A stretch of 30,353 bases of DNA from Bacteroidetes bacterium UBA6661 (GCA_002455375.1 DKKR01000059.1:8648-39000), one strand, 5' to 3'. Shown: positions 1 to 8,065, numbered from the stretch's first letter. Numbers and translations are program-made. The notes: generated by a model from the letters alone, not told the origin.

Positions 1-2081
1 TTTTCTAATTGGTTAATAATGGTCCTGACATTTTCTTCCAGTCCCCAAAATTCCTTTAATACATCGGCTGCCTTTGGTGGTGCTGTATATTTAAAGAAAT
101 ATTTGTTGGGCAATATCTCATAGCCAATAGGTGGAGCCAACTGTATGTCAATAATGGGTTTGTCAATTTCACGATGAATAAACTCCTTAATGTCTTCGTT
201 AAAAGGGATGTATTCGTGGTCGGTAATGTAATGGCGGTGCGTATAAATGCACTCCGTTTCTTTCTCGTAATTGCGTTGCCACCATTTAAAAATATCGGGT
301 GCACTCGTTATTGCCTGCCCTGAGCTTGTCGAGGGGGCAAAATGTGATTTCAGATGTTTGGCAAATACGGTTTCAAACTTGTCTTTACTGCTTAGCTTAA
401 AACTCATTTTCTTTCCGGCAACCGTAATTTCAAAATCGGCTTCTCCACCGAAAAAGGCTACCTTGTCATTCACATTTTTGTTGTTCAGTTTGGTGGCAAA
501 CTTTTCGGTAATGTTCATCGGCTGCTCGTTTTCATCGGTTTGATGAAACACAACCTGCACTTTATGAAAACAGAAATCGCGGTAATGGAAAATCTTGCAA
601 TCTTCATCTTCTTTCCATGCCTGATGTTTTTGCTCAATCCATTGGCGGTGTTCGTCTTTCAGTTGGTGGCGTTTTTGCCCTAAACTCGGCACTTGGTCGG
701 CATGTTGGTTTCGGGCATTGATGATTAAAACCTTTTCTTTTCGGTCTTTGGGTTTGTTGTTGGTGAGTAGCCATATGTAAGTGTAAATGCCCGTGTTGTA
801 AAACAATTGGTCGGGCAGCATAACAATGGTGTCCAACAAATCATTTTCAAGAATGTATTTTCTTATTTCACTTTCGCCACTCAAAGCATCGCCATTGCTC
901 AAAGGAGAACCGTTAAAAATGATGGCAATTTTGCTTCCGCCTTCATTCTTAGGTTTCATTTTGTCAATCATACTCATCAGGAAAAGTAAAGCACCGTCTT
1001 TCACCGTTGGATAACCACCGTGATACCTGCGTTGGTATTTTTTTACCCTTGCGGAATATTCGCCCCAGTTCACACCAAATGGCGGATTGCTCAACATGAA
1101 ATCAAACTGCTTTCGGTGGTGCAAATCGCCTCTTTCTTTGTAACCTTCTTCATCGGGCACTAAAGAGTTTCCCTGTGTTATACGGTTGGCATCTTCGCCC
1201 TTCATCAACATATCGGCTTTGCAAATGGCGTAGTTCTTGGGCTGTTTTTCCTGCCCGTGCAACTGCACAACGGTTTGTATCAGGTTGCGTTCTTTGTCGG
1301 TGGAGGCTTTGTCAATCAAATATTCTTTGGCTACAGAAAGCATACCGCCTGTTCCGCAAGCAGGATCGTAAATGCTTATTGCTTTGTTCTTGTCTTTTGG
1401 GTTGAGTTGAATATCCAACAATTCCACCATCAAGCGGATTACTTCTCGTGGTGTAAAATGTTCCCCGGCTTCTTCCCCGCTTTGTTCCGAAAATTTGCGA
1501 AGCAATTCTTCATAGATGTAACCCATTTCAAGGTTAGTAAGGTCAGAAGGTCCAAGCGGTTCGTTGGCATATTGCTTTAAAATAGGTTCAAGAGCATCGT
1601 TCTTGTCCATTGCCCCGATGGTGGCAGCAAACTCAAACTTTTCAAAGATTTCCTCAATCGGGTTTATTTTCTTTTTGCCTTTGCCAAGGTCAATATGTTC
1701 AAAGCCGTTGATATAATCCCGAAAGTTCTTTTCAATTCGGCTTACATTATCATCAATTATTTTTTTGATAGTCCAATGCGTAGTGTTCCAGAACGGATAT
1801 TCGTCCAGTTCCGTTTCTTTCATCAGTTTTTCAAGTCCTTTGTGTTTTTTCTCTTTTACTTCTTTTTTGTCGTTCTCTTTAATCTGAAATTCAGGATACG
1901 CAGGAAGCAATACCGCTTTGGTTTTTTCCCGCATTTCAATCAGCACACATTCAATTCTGCGAAGCATAATAACAGGCAATACCACATTTTGGTATTCATA
2001 CGCCTTAAACTTGCCTCGCAGCTTGATAGCGGATTTCCAGATTTCGTCTGCCTTGTTATTTAATTTATCTTTTGTCAGCAC
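1..2081 (-). CDS. hsdM: Type I restriction-modification system DNA methyltransferase subunit HsdM (3' end off left edge)
   Basis: This is the adenine-N6 methyltransferase subunit of a type I restriction-modification system. It would act with HsdS (target recognition) and HsdR (cleavage), neither of which is visible; they may lie beyond position 1. The frame is open for 693 codons from 2081 to the window edge with no stop. The family N-terminus is present (LTKDKLNNKADEIWKSA), the SAM-binding motif I DPACGTGG is at about residues 239-246, and the catalytic NPPF motif is at about 332-335. The start is taken as GTG at 2081: an in-frame TGA lies just upstream, the family N-terminus begins directly after it, and the first internal ATG would delete conserved residues. 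A TAAATTTG box lies about 36 bases upstream. Near residues 582-590 a short foreign-looking stretch (APSTSSGQA) is encoded by a separate repeat. The visible length suggests that only the extreme C-terminus is missing. Confidence 0.93.
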   Translation of the reverse strand, partial: MLTKDKLNNKADEIWKSAIKLRGKFKAYEYQNVVLPVIMLRRIECVLIEMREKTKAVLLPAYPEFQIKENDKKEVKEKKHKGLEKLMKETELDEYPFWNTTHWTIKKIIDDNVSRIEKNFRDYINGFEHIDLGKGKKKINPIEEIFEKFEFAATIGAMDKNDALEPILKQYANEPLGPSDLTNLEMGYIYEELLRKFSEQSGEEAGEHFTPREVIRLMVELLDIQLNPKDKNKAISIYDPACGTGGMLSVAKEYLIDKASTDKERNLIQTVVQLHGQEKQPKNYAICKADMLMKGEDANRITQGNSLVPDEEGYKERGDLHHRKQFDFMLSNPPFGVNWGEYSARVKKYQRRYHGGYPTVKDGALLFLMSMIDKMKPKNEGGSKIAIIFNGSPLSNGDALSGESEIRKYILENDLLDTIVMLPDQLFYNTGIYTYIWLLTNNKPKDRKEKVLIINARNQHADQVPSLGQKRHQLKDEHRQWIEQKHQAWKEDEDCKIFHYRDFCFHKVQVVFHQTDENEQPMNITEKFATKLNNKNVNDKVAFFGGEADFEITVAGKKMSFKLSSKDKFETVFAKHLKSHFAPSTSSGQAITSAPDIFKWWQRNYEKETECIYTHRHYITDHEYIPFNEDIKEFIHREIDKPIIDIQLAPPIGYEILPNKYFFKYTAPPKAADVLKEFWGLEENVRTIINQLE
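316..339. repeat. Short GC-rich repeat (CCTGAGCTTGTCGA type) inserted in hsdM
   Basis: A 24-base, visibly GC-rich element in AT-rich surroundings reads TGCCCTGAGCTTGTCGAG followed by GGGGCA, with outer arms TGCCC and GGGCA that pair. Its core matches my recollection of a short repeat scattered through many environmental bacterial genomes, which yields odd peptides such as PELVEG, STSSGQA or FDKLRAG when it falls in genes. Here it is read in the STSSGQA frame of hsdM and adds exactly eight codons. No other copy was seen in this window. That it is a dispersed repeat rests on memory, not on a search. Confidence 0.55.
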
Positions 2082-2116
2082 TTTATTTCAGTTTTTAATC
2101 AGGTTTCTAATATAGT

Positions 2117-2124
2117 CAAATTTA
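2117..2124 (-). promoter_or_regulatory. Possible -7 promoter box for hsdM
   Basis: On the minus strand this reads TAAATTTG, a full match to the Bacteroidota TAnnTTTG -7 element, about 36 bases before the GTG start. No good TTTG -33 element is seen at the expected distance, so support is weak. Confidence 0.3.
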
Positions 2125-2226
2125 TTAATAGTGGTCGTAACCGGTGCGTTGGAAAATATTGGCTCTTTTGGTTTTGTGAAACTATGCTCGACCCAAAATT
2201 TTTTTACAATTTACAACTTTAATGTT

Positions 2227-2874
2227 TCATGGCGACAATGTTGTCTTACTCCATTGATTATGACTTAAAGTATAGGCAACCCTGTCATGCAGGCGGCTGG
2301 GGCGACCTTGCCAGAATTCAAAATAAGCAGGCTTTAAAATAAATCCTCCCCAATAGGGCGGACGGCTTACATTGTCGCCCATACTTTTCTTGAGTGCTTC
2401 AAATTTGTTTTCCAAAATGCTGCGCGAATCTATCACCGTACTTTGGTCAGAGGTCCAGGCACCTAAACGGCTTTCTAACGGTCGTGATGAGAAGTAATCG
2501 TCAGAGACAGCATCAGAAACTTTCTCTACTGTGCCTTCCACACGAATTTGTTTTGCCAACTGCGGCCAAAAAAAGTTGAGTGCTGCAAAAGGGTTTTCAA
2601 TCAACTGGCGGCCTTTCTTGCTATTGTAGTTGGTGAAAAAAGTAAAGCCATCAGCAGTGGCATCACGCAAAAGCACAATTCTTGATGAAGGCTTGCCTGA
2701 TTTATCGGCAGTTGCAAGATTCATGGCATTTACATCAGGTAAATTTGATTGAGAAGCCAATGTAAACCATTTCTCAAATTGTACTATTGGATTTTTATCT
2801 GATAATTGCGCATTGAATGCTTCTGCATCATAGTCGGTACGTACATTTTTTAAAACATTATGTATGTTATCCAT
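2227..2874 (-). CDS. pdxH: Pyridoxamine/pyridoxine 5'-phosphate oxidase
   Basis: This FMN-dependent cytoplasmic enzyme oxidises pyridoxamine or pyridoxine phosphate to pyridoxal 5'-phosphate, in vitamin B6 synthesis and salvage. The chain aligns throughout with the family: an N-terminal helix, the FMN-binding stretch SSRIVLLRDATADGFTFFTN followed by SKKGRQL, FFWPQLAKQIRVEG, and the substrate-binding RPSRLHDR near the C-terminus. The start is set at the ATG at 2874 (MDNIHNVLKN). An upstream in-frame ATG at 2886 exists but lies only a few bases past the predicted -7 box at 2895-2902, leaving almost no leader; using it would add four residues. The C-terminus ends WSKTTLSP, where many homologues have an RLxP ending, so the usual arginine is replaced. 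Its upstream neighbour, the YqgE gene, is divergent. The only same-strand gene downstream is hsdM, about 145 bases away. Confidence 0.95.
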   Translation of the reverse strand: MDNIHNVLKNVRTDYDAEAFNAQLSDKNPIVQFEKWFTLASQSNLPDVNAMNLATADKSGKPSSRIVLLRDATADGFTFFTNYNSKKGRQLIENPFAALNFFWPQLAKQIRVEGTVEKVSDAVSDDYFSSRPLESRLGAWTSDQSTVIDSRSILENKFEALKKSMGDNVSRPPYWGGFILKPAYFEFWQGRPSRLHDRVAYTLSHNQWSKTTLSP

Positions 2875-2894
2875 GATTAATGTCATTTGAATTG

Positions 2895-2902
2895 CAAATT
2901 TA
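2895..2902 (-). promoter_or_regulatory. -7 promoter box for pdxH
   Basis: The minus strand reads TAAATTTG, a full match to TAnnTTTG, about 20 bases before the chosen ATG (2874). No clear -33 TTTG was found. The box argues against use of the ATG at 2886. Confidence 0.4.
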
Positions 2903-3076
2903 TAAATGTAAGATAAATGTATTATTCATCCTTTCTTTAACATAAGTTGCCTTGTTATCAGCCTGTTGAGAGGACAGTGGCATGTTTTTAGCAAACTGAT
3001 TTATTAAAAGAGATTGTTAACAACAAGTAACTTTTTCAGACAGATACGTAAAATATAACAAATTAATTTGTGTTCT

Positions 3077-3640
3077 ATGGAAGATTTCAATCAACATGCA
3101 GCTACAGGGTCACTGTTAATTTCAGAACCTTTACAGTCCGATTCATTTTTTAAACGCTCAGTTATTTTATTGAGCGAACATGATACTGAAGGAACATTAG
3201 GATTTATATTAAACAAACTGACAGACGTAAAAATTAACGATGCAGTAGAAGATTTTCCTCTCTTTGATGCACCTTTGTTTTTTGGCGGTCCTGTTGAAAC
3301 AGACACACTCTTTTATCTGCATACATTCGGACATCTTCTTAAAGATTCAAAAGAAATTGTTAAAGGTGTTTTCCTTGGTGGCGATTATGATGAGTTGAAA
3401 TTTTTAATCAATACAAAACAAGTCAGCCCCGAACAGATAAGATTTTATGCAGGCTACTCCGGCTGGAAACCCAATCAGTTGGAGGATGAGTTGTATCACA
3501 ATGCATGGATGCTTGGCAAGGGTAATGCAGAATTTACATTTTATCCCGAGCCTGAAGTGTTGTGGAGTCAGGTGTTGCGCAGCATGAAAAATAAATATTC
3601 ATTGCTGGCAAATTTCCCTGACGACCCGACTTTAAACTAA
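3077..3640 (+). CDS. YqgE/AlgH family protein (DUF179, UPF0301)
   Basis: A 187-residue cytoplasmic protein of the widespread YqgE/AlgH family, whose biochemical role is not settled. Family signatures are visible: GSLLISEPLQSDSFFKRSVI at the N-terminus, GTLGFILNKLTD at about residues 40-50, FFGGPVETDTLFYLHT in the middle, and FYAGYSGWKPNQLEDEL towards the C-terminus. The length is normal for the family. The start is placed at the ATG at 3077 because the family N-terminus begins there; a TTG three codons upstream (3068) would only add an unconserved M-C-S. It is transcribed divergently from pdxH and convergently with the LolD-like gene, so it appears to be a single-gene unit. No strong promoter match was found; TTAATTTG at 3063-3070 has one mismatch to the -7 consensus and lies very close to the start. 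Confidence 0.92.
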   Translation: MEDFNQHAATGSLLISEPLQSDSFFKRSVILLSEHDTEGTLGFILNKLTDVKINDAVEDFPLFDAPLFFGGPVETDTLFYLHTFGHLLKDSKEIVKGVFLGGDYDELKFLINTKQVSPEQIRFYAGYSGWKPNQLEDELYHNAWMLGKGNAEFTFYPEPEVLWSQVLRSMKNKYSLLANFPDDPTLN

Positions 3641-3692
3641 GATTAAGTTGTTTCAGGAAGGAAGCATAAGTTAGTTAAGCTTATTACAAAAC

Positions 3693-4349
3693 TTAGCTGG
3701 CAAGCATACCATCACGAATGGTAATAGTCCTGTCGGCCATTTCTGCAAGCTGATTGTTATGCGTCACAATGACAATGGTTTTTTTAAAATCGTTTCGCAG
3801 TTTCAAAAACAGTTTATGTAAATCTTCTGCATTGCCGGAGTCTAAATTTCCCGAAGGTTCATCGGCAAGAATAAAATCAGGATTGTTGATTAATGCCCTT
3901 GCCACGGCAACACGCTGTTGTTCGCCACCCGATAGTTGTGATGGCTTATGATTCATGCGTTGTTCAAGCCCCAACTGATTCAATAAATCACGACTGCGCT
4001 TTAACGCCCCCGATTCACTTTCACCGCTTATCATTGCAGGAATCATAACATTTTCTGCGGCAGTAAACTCAGGCAACAGGTGATGAAACTGAAAAACAAA
4101 ACCAATATGTTTATTCCTGAAGGCTGCTAATTTTTTTGAAGAAAGTGCTAAGGTATCCGTATTGTTAAGCAGTACTTTTCCGGTGTCGGGCTTGTCAATT
4201 GTACCAATAATATGTAGCAGTGTGGACTTTCCTGCACCGGAAGGACCTATGATAGCTACCAGCTCGTTAGTACTTATTTCAAGCGAAATACCTTTAAGAA
4301 CTTTAAGTCCGTTATAAGCTTTATGTATATTTTCAATGAATATGCTCAC
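3693..4349 (-). CDS. LolD-like ABC transporter ATP-binding protein
   Basis: A 218-residue ABC ATPase of the LolD/MacB type, which powers extraction of lipoproteins from the inner membrane (LolCDE) or related MacB-like systems. The full set of motifs is visible: Walker A GPSGAGKST at about residues 35-43, Q-loop in VFQFHHLLPEFTAAENV, ABC signature LSGGEQQR, Walker B FILADEPSGNLD, and the H-loop histidine in IVTHNNQ. The LLPEFTA stretch is characteristic of LolD relatives. No permease gene (LolC/LolE or FtsX-like) is adjacent, so the partner must be encoded elsewhere. In Bacteroidota a stand-alone LolD gene is not unusual as far as I recall. It lies divergently, 56 bases from the vWA gene. I am sure of the ATPase class and less sure of the substrate. 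Confidence 0.9.
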   Translation of the reverse strand: MSIFIENIHKAYNGLKVLKGISLEISTNELVAIIGPSGAGKSTLLHIIGTIDKPDTGKVLLNNTDTLALSSKKLAAFRNKHIGFVFQFHHLLPEFTAAENVMIPAMISGESESGALKRSRDLLNQLGLEQRMNHKPSQLSGGEQQRVAVARALINNPDFILADEPSGNLDSGNAEDLHKLFLKLRNDFKKTIVIVTHNNQLAEMADRTITIRDGMLAS

Positions 4350-4380
4350 GCAGCTAAAATAAGTATCATTCCAATACTAT

Positions 4381-4388
4381 TATATTTG
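4381..4388 (+). promoter_or_regulatory. Possible -7 promoter box for the vWA protein gene
   Basis: Reads TATATTTG, a full TAnnTTTG match, 17 bases before the TTG start at 4406. A transcript from here would have a leader of about 10-15 bases. No clear -33 element was seen. Confidence 0.35.
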
Positions 4389-4405
4389 CCCCTCATCGTT
4401 TTGCT

Positions 4406-6481
4406 TTGGAAGTAATACTTGCAACACCATATTGGTATATTTTGCTTTGTCTGCTGGCAGGCCTGGGCTGTGCATGGTGGCTTTATGGTGGTAATTCGCC
4501 CTTTAATGAAACACCCTGGCTTAGGCGTATTTTATTCTTTCTTAGATTTTTATCAGTTTCAATCATTGCATTTTTACTATTGTCACCTTTTATTAAATCC
4601 GCCATACGTGAAGTTGAAAAACCTGCCATTGCCATTGCTTTTGATAACTCTTCTTCCGTATTACTTGATTCAACACATCTTTCGGCATCTGCAATAAATC
4701 AACTGGCAGAAAAACTTACTTCAACATTCAAAAGTGATTATGAAGCCGATCGTTATTCTTTTGGTAGCAAGGTTGATAATGAAGTTGCCAATAATGATTT
4801 CTCTGAAAAGAGTACAAATATTTCAGAGATGTTCGAATATTTAAAGTCGCTTTATGCCGGACGAAATCTTGGAGCCGTAATCATGTTATCTGATGGAATT
4901 TATAATAAAGGCAGCAACCCTGTTTATACAGCAGAAAAATTAAAGGTTCCAGTTTATACAATAGCCGTTGGCGATACAACCATCAATCGTGACGTATTAA
5001 TTACAGATGTTGCATACAATAAAGTGGCGTTTCTTGGTAATAATTTCCCTGTAGAAATAGGTATTGCCATTAGGCAGGCATCAGGAGCATCTGTTACACT
5101 AACCATTAAAGAAGATTCACTGACGCTATTTAGCAGGATGATTGCCGCATCAGGCAATAATTATTTTACAAACATACCTGTCATACTGTCTGCTACTAAA
5201 AAAGGGATTCATAAATATAAAATACATCTATCTTCAGTTGATGGAGAGAAAAATCTACTCAATAATGAAGCAGAAATTTATGTTGATGTTTCAGAACGCA
5301 AAATGAAAATATTGCTGTTGGCACAATCGCCACATCCTGATGTTGCAGCAATAAAATCGGTACTTGATAAAAGCAGTTTGTATGAAACAAAAGTTCTTTT
5401 TCAGGAACAGACCGATGAAAATTTCAGCAACTGTAATCTTGTAATTCTGCATCAGATTCCATCGTCAAAGTCTGCCACTCTTTTACAAAGAATTAAAGCG
5501 GCAGAGGTACCTTACTTGATTATTGGTGGAGCACAAATGAATGTGGCATCATTCAACAGCTTAGGCACAGGTGTAACTATCAGTCAGCCTGTTGCCAAAA
5601 TGAATGAAGTATATGCTAAGGTAAGCGATCAGTTTGGTCTGTTCAGCTTGTCTGAAAATATGCAAAATGTATTGTCTCAACTGCCGCCATTGTTTGTGCC
5701 ATTTGGAAATTATAAAGTAGAGAAAGAAGTAACTCCATTGCTGACACAGCGTATTGGCAATATACAATCGTCAATGCCACTTTGGTATTTTTCTACTTCA
5801 GGAACTATGCGAGTAGGTGTTTTACTTGGTGAAGGTTTGTGGCGCTGGCAATTGAATGAATATGCGCTATCAGGAAATCATGATGTTACTGATGAATTAA
5901 TTTTAAAGTCGGTTCAGTACCTGACTTCCAAAAAGAAAAAAGAGCCTTTCATGATACAGTACAAGCGCTCTTATTCAGAGGGAGAGAGTATTGAATTTGA
6001 TGCCACACTTTACAATGCAGCAGGTGAACTAATCAATGAGCCTGAGGTTCGTTTGAATATTTATAATGAAGAGAAAAAAGAGTTTCGATACACTTTCAAC
6101 AGAAGTAATAACACCTATCATTTAAATGCAGGGATATTGTCATCCGGGCGTTATACCTTCAGCGCTGAAACAAAAACAGGTGATAAGGTTTATAAGGAAA
6201 CAGGAGAGTTTTCTGTAGTGCCTGTATTGCTTGAGAATTTTGAATCAACTGCCAATCATCAACTACTCAATGTCATTTCATCAAACACCGGAGGTATTAT
6301 GGTGACTCCCGATAAAATTAATTTATTGATTGATGCTATCCGGAAAAACGAAACAGTGAAACCTGTATCTTATTATCACAAGAAACTGATTGAGTTGATA
6401 AGTTTGAAAAGTTTACTTATAATCTGCTTGTTTTTAATAGCAACAGAGTGGTTTTTGAGAAAACGTTTCGGTTCTTATTAA
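4406..6481 (+). CDS. Membrane-anchored von Willebrand A domain protein with amidotransferase-like segment
   Basis: A 691-residue inner-membrane protein of a type common in Bacteroidota but without an assigned function that I know of. Two membrane helices lie at about residues 9-27 and 41-62. A periplasmic-side vWA domain follows from about 72 to 195, with an intact metal site DNSSS (residues 80-84) and the LSDGIYNKG loop at about 161-169. Residues 300-370 (KILLLAQSPHPDVAAIK) resemble the Rossmann-like glutamine-amidotransferase fold seen in related proteins. A beta-rich stretch follows at about 515-605, and a final helix with a basic tail (EWFLRKRFGSY) closes the chain. The start is a TTG at 4406: there is no in-frame ATG between the upstream stop at 4355 and the first membrane helix. 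Its stop codon overlaps that of miaA on the opposite strand. Confidence 0.85.
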   Translation: MEVILATPYWYILLCLLAGLGCAWWLYGGNSPFNETPWLRRILFFLRFLSVSIIAFLLLSPFIKSAIREVEKPAIAIAFDNSSSVLLDSTHLSASAINQLAEKLTSTFKSDYEADRYSFGSKVDNEVANNDFSEKSTNISEMFEYLKSLYAGRNLGAVIMLSDGIYNKGSNPVYTAEKLKVPVYTIAVGDTTINRDVLITDVAYNKVAFLGNNFPVEIGIAIRQASGASVTLTIKEDSLTLFSRMIAASGNNYFTNIPVILSATKKGIHKYKIHLSSVDGEKNLLNNEAEIYVDVSERKMKILLLAQSPHPDVAAIKSVLDKSSLYETKVLFQEQTDENFSNCNLVILHQIPSSKSATLLQRIKAAEVPYLIIGGAQMNVASFNSLGTGVTISQPVAKMNEVYAKVSDQFGLFSLSENMQNVLSQLPPLFVPFGNYKVEKEVTPLLTQRIGNIQSSMPLWYFSTSGTMRVGVLLGEGLWRWQLNEYALSGNHDVTDELILKSVQYLTSKKKKEPFMIQYKRSYSEGESIEFDATLYNAAGELINEPEVRLNIYNEEKKEFRYTFNRSNNTYHLNAGILSSGRYTFSAETKTGDKVYKETGEFSVVPVLLENFESTANHQLLNVISSNTGGIMVTPDKINLLIDAIRKNETVKPVSYYHKKLIELISLKSLLIICLFLIATEWFLRKRFGSY

Positions 6482-7377
6482 AGGTTTTTCTCTTCGATCT
6501 TTTTTTTCATTTCTTCAGGTGCAAGCCAAATGGCATTATCATACTGCCTGAACCATGTTAATTGTCTTTTTGCATAATTGCGTGTATGCTGTTTAATTTT
6601 TTCAATAGCCAGATCAAGTGTAATGTTCCTGTCGAAATACTCAAACAACTCTTTATAGCCAACAGTGTGCAATGCTGTAAGATGCCGATAGGGTAGTAGT
6701 TGTTTTGCTTCATCTATCAATCCTTTTTCTATCATCGTATCCACACGTTGATTGATGTTGTCGTAAAGTAATTGTCTGTCGGGATTTAAGACATAAAGCG
6801 TGAAATTGAAAGCTGAAGTTTTGTTTTTATCTTCAAAAAAGGACGAATGTGTTTTGCCTGAGCTGTAAATAATTTCTAATGCACGGATAACCCTGCGTGG
6901 GTTGTGAATGTCTATTTTATGATAGCTTTTTTCGTCAAGGGTTTTTAATTGATGTATCAGATACTCCAATCCTTTTTCAGCACATTCTTTTTCCAGACTT
7001 GCTCTAAGTTGATAATCCGTATTTGGAGTAGGGTCGAGGCCATAGAGAACAGCGTGCATATACATGCCGGTTCCACCGGTGAAAACTACTGTTTCATTCT
7101 TTTCTAACAATTGATTGATGGTGTTAGTTGCTTCATCGGCATAGCGACTTGCACTCATGTCTTCTGCAATAGAATGTGAATGAATGAAGTGATGTTTAAC
7201 TGCATTCATTTGTTGGGTATCAGGCACTGCCGTTCCGATAGACATTTCACGAAAAATCTGTCGTGAATCGAAAGAAACAATTTCTGTATTAAGAAGCTTG
7301 GCAGCTTCAACGGCAATTTGTGTTTTGCCCGAAGCTGTAGGCCCGGCAATGATGATTAACTTTTTATCCTTAGGCAA
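6478..7377 (-). CDS. miaA: tRNA dimethylallyltransferase
   Basis: Transfers a dimethylallyl group to A37 of tRNAs that read codons starting with U, the first step to ms2i6A, in the cytoplasm. The 299-residue chain has the P-loop GPTASGKT at about residues 12-19, DSRQIFREMSIGTA for substrate tRNA contact, VFTGGTGMYMHAVLYGLD, NPRRVIRALEI, TVGYKELFEYF and TRNYAKRQLTWFR. These are all family hallmarks, and the length is normal. It starts 26 bases after the stop of the upstream small exported protein on the same strand, so the two are probably co-transcribed. Its stop codon shares the four bases TTAA (6478-6481) with the stop of the convergent vWA gene, leaving no room for a terminator between them. 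Confidence 0.97.
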   Translation of the reverse strand: MPKDKKLIIIAGPTASGKTQIAVEAAKLLNTEIVSFDSRQIFREMSIGTAVPDTQQMNAVKHHFIHSHSIAEDMSASRYADEATNTINQLLEKNETVVFTGGTGMYMHAVLYGLDPTPNTDYQLRASLEKECAEKGLEYLIHQLKTLDEKSYHKIDIHNPRRVIRALEIIYSSGKTHSSFFEDKNKTSAFNFTLYVLNPDRQLLYDNINQRVDTMIEKGLIDEAKQLLPYRHLTALHTVGYKELFEYFDRNITLDLAIEKIKQHTRNYAKRQLTWFRQYDNAIWLAPEEMKKKIEEKNL

Positions 7378-7403
7378 TTTTTTATTCTTTGCTTATGGCA
7401 AAG

Positions 7404-7919
7404 TTAAAAGGTAAGTGTAATAGTGCCTTTGGTATCTAATGGACACTTTGGGCAGTTGTTAAACATAACACTTTCTGCTGCCTGTTTTGCTTTGGTTAAC
7501 AAATAGCTGCTTGTAGTGGTGGTGCCTTCTGCACCGGGATTAGCCTTGGTAACATGTCCATATTTGTCAATAGAAATCTCAACTACAACAATACCTTTCT
7601 CCATGGTAAGATTTTCAATCTTTGGCGGTTTGGTGATGGTACGTCCGGGCATTTCATATTTTACACCACGCATATCGGCACTCAGCTCCGAGTTGTCTGC
7701 TTTTGTTTCTGATGCTGCATCAAAAAATATTGCAGAAGCTTCGCTCACTTTAAAAGTCATGGGGTTGCCTTTGAATAAAAAGCTGATGTTCCCATCTTTT
7801 ATCTGCTGCACTGTGCCTGTCATTTTTTCGCCACTTTTCAAAACAAGAGTATGTTGTGCAAATAAGAAAGATGCGCTGCAAAACAAAAGTGCCTGGGTTA
7901 CAATAATTTTTCTGATCAT
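7404..7919 (-). CDS. Exported protein with TonB C-terminal-like domain
   Basis: A 171-residue protein of unknown function. An N-terminal signal peptide (MIRKIIVTQALLFCSASFLFA, cut before QHT) sends it to the periplasm or outside. Residues 22-70 look like a small beta-barrel of the type LKSGEKMTGTVQQIKDGNISF. Residues 100-171 match the TonB/TolA C-terminal pattern common in Bacteroidota: MEKGIVVVEISIDKYGHVTK, then LLTKAKQAAESVMFN, and a closing KGTITLTF. Unlike a true TonB it has no membrane anchor or proline-rich linker, so it is not an energy transducer in the usual sense. A TATTTTTG box lies 16 bases upstream of the ATG. It is the first gene of a likely two-gene unit with miaA. The domain assignment is good; the role is open. 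Confidence 0.8.
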   Translation of the reverse strand: MIRKIIVTQALLFCSASFLFAQHTLVLKSGEKMTGTVQQIKDGNISFLFKGNPMTFKVSEASAIFFDAASETKADNSELSADMRGVKYEMPGRTITKPPKIENLTMEKGIVVVEISIDKYGHVTKANPGAEGTTTTSSYLLTKAKQAAESVMFNNCPKCPLDTKGTITLTF

Positions 7920-7934
7920 GATTTAAACTTTTTT

Positions 7935-7942
7935 CAAAAATA
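7935..7942 (-). promoter_or_regulatory. Possible -7 promoter box for the TonB-C-like gene and miaA
   Basis: The minus strand reads TATTTTTG, matching TAnnTTTG, 16 bases ahead of the ATG at 7919. The A/T-rich context raises the chance of a random match. Confidence 0.33.
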
Positions 7943-8013
7943 AATTTTTGTAGCTGTTCTAAGAATGAATTTGAATTGAAATATGAATACATTTTTCAAC
8001 AATAGAAGCGATA

Positions 8014-8045
8014 TTAGGCTTCTTCGATGCAGAATGATAATTTTG
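8014..8045 (+). promoter_or_regulatory. Likely promoter of the FAH-family gene
   Basis: TTAG at 8014-8017 (three of four to TTTG) is followed after 20 bases by TAATTTTG at 8038-8045, a full TAnnTTTG match. Spacing and distance to the ATG at 8066 fit a Bacteroidota housekeeping promoter. Confidence 0.42.
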
Positions 8046-8065
8046 GCACCATAAAGTATTAAAGT

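Noticed and set aside
1..2081. Several frames of 60-120 codons on the plus strand across the left 2 kb
   Set aside because: They lie opposite the continuous hsdM frame, which has clear methyltransferase motifs, and show no recognisable protein features.
1..2081. hsdM as a broken pseudogene, because no complete gene fits there
   Set aside because: Reading codon by codon from 2081 to the edge gives no stop or frameshift, and motifs I and IV are in frame; the gene is simply cut by the window.
3655..3690. Hairpin between the YqgE and LolD-like genes
   Set aside because: Only five consecutive pairs (ATAAG/CTTAT) with a long loop; not distinguishable from chance.
7516..7926. A 136-codon plus-strand frame
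   Set aside because: Opposite strand of the TonB-C-like gene, which has a signal peptide and a family match.
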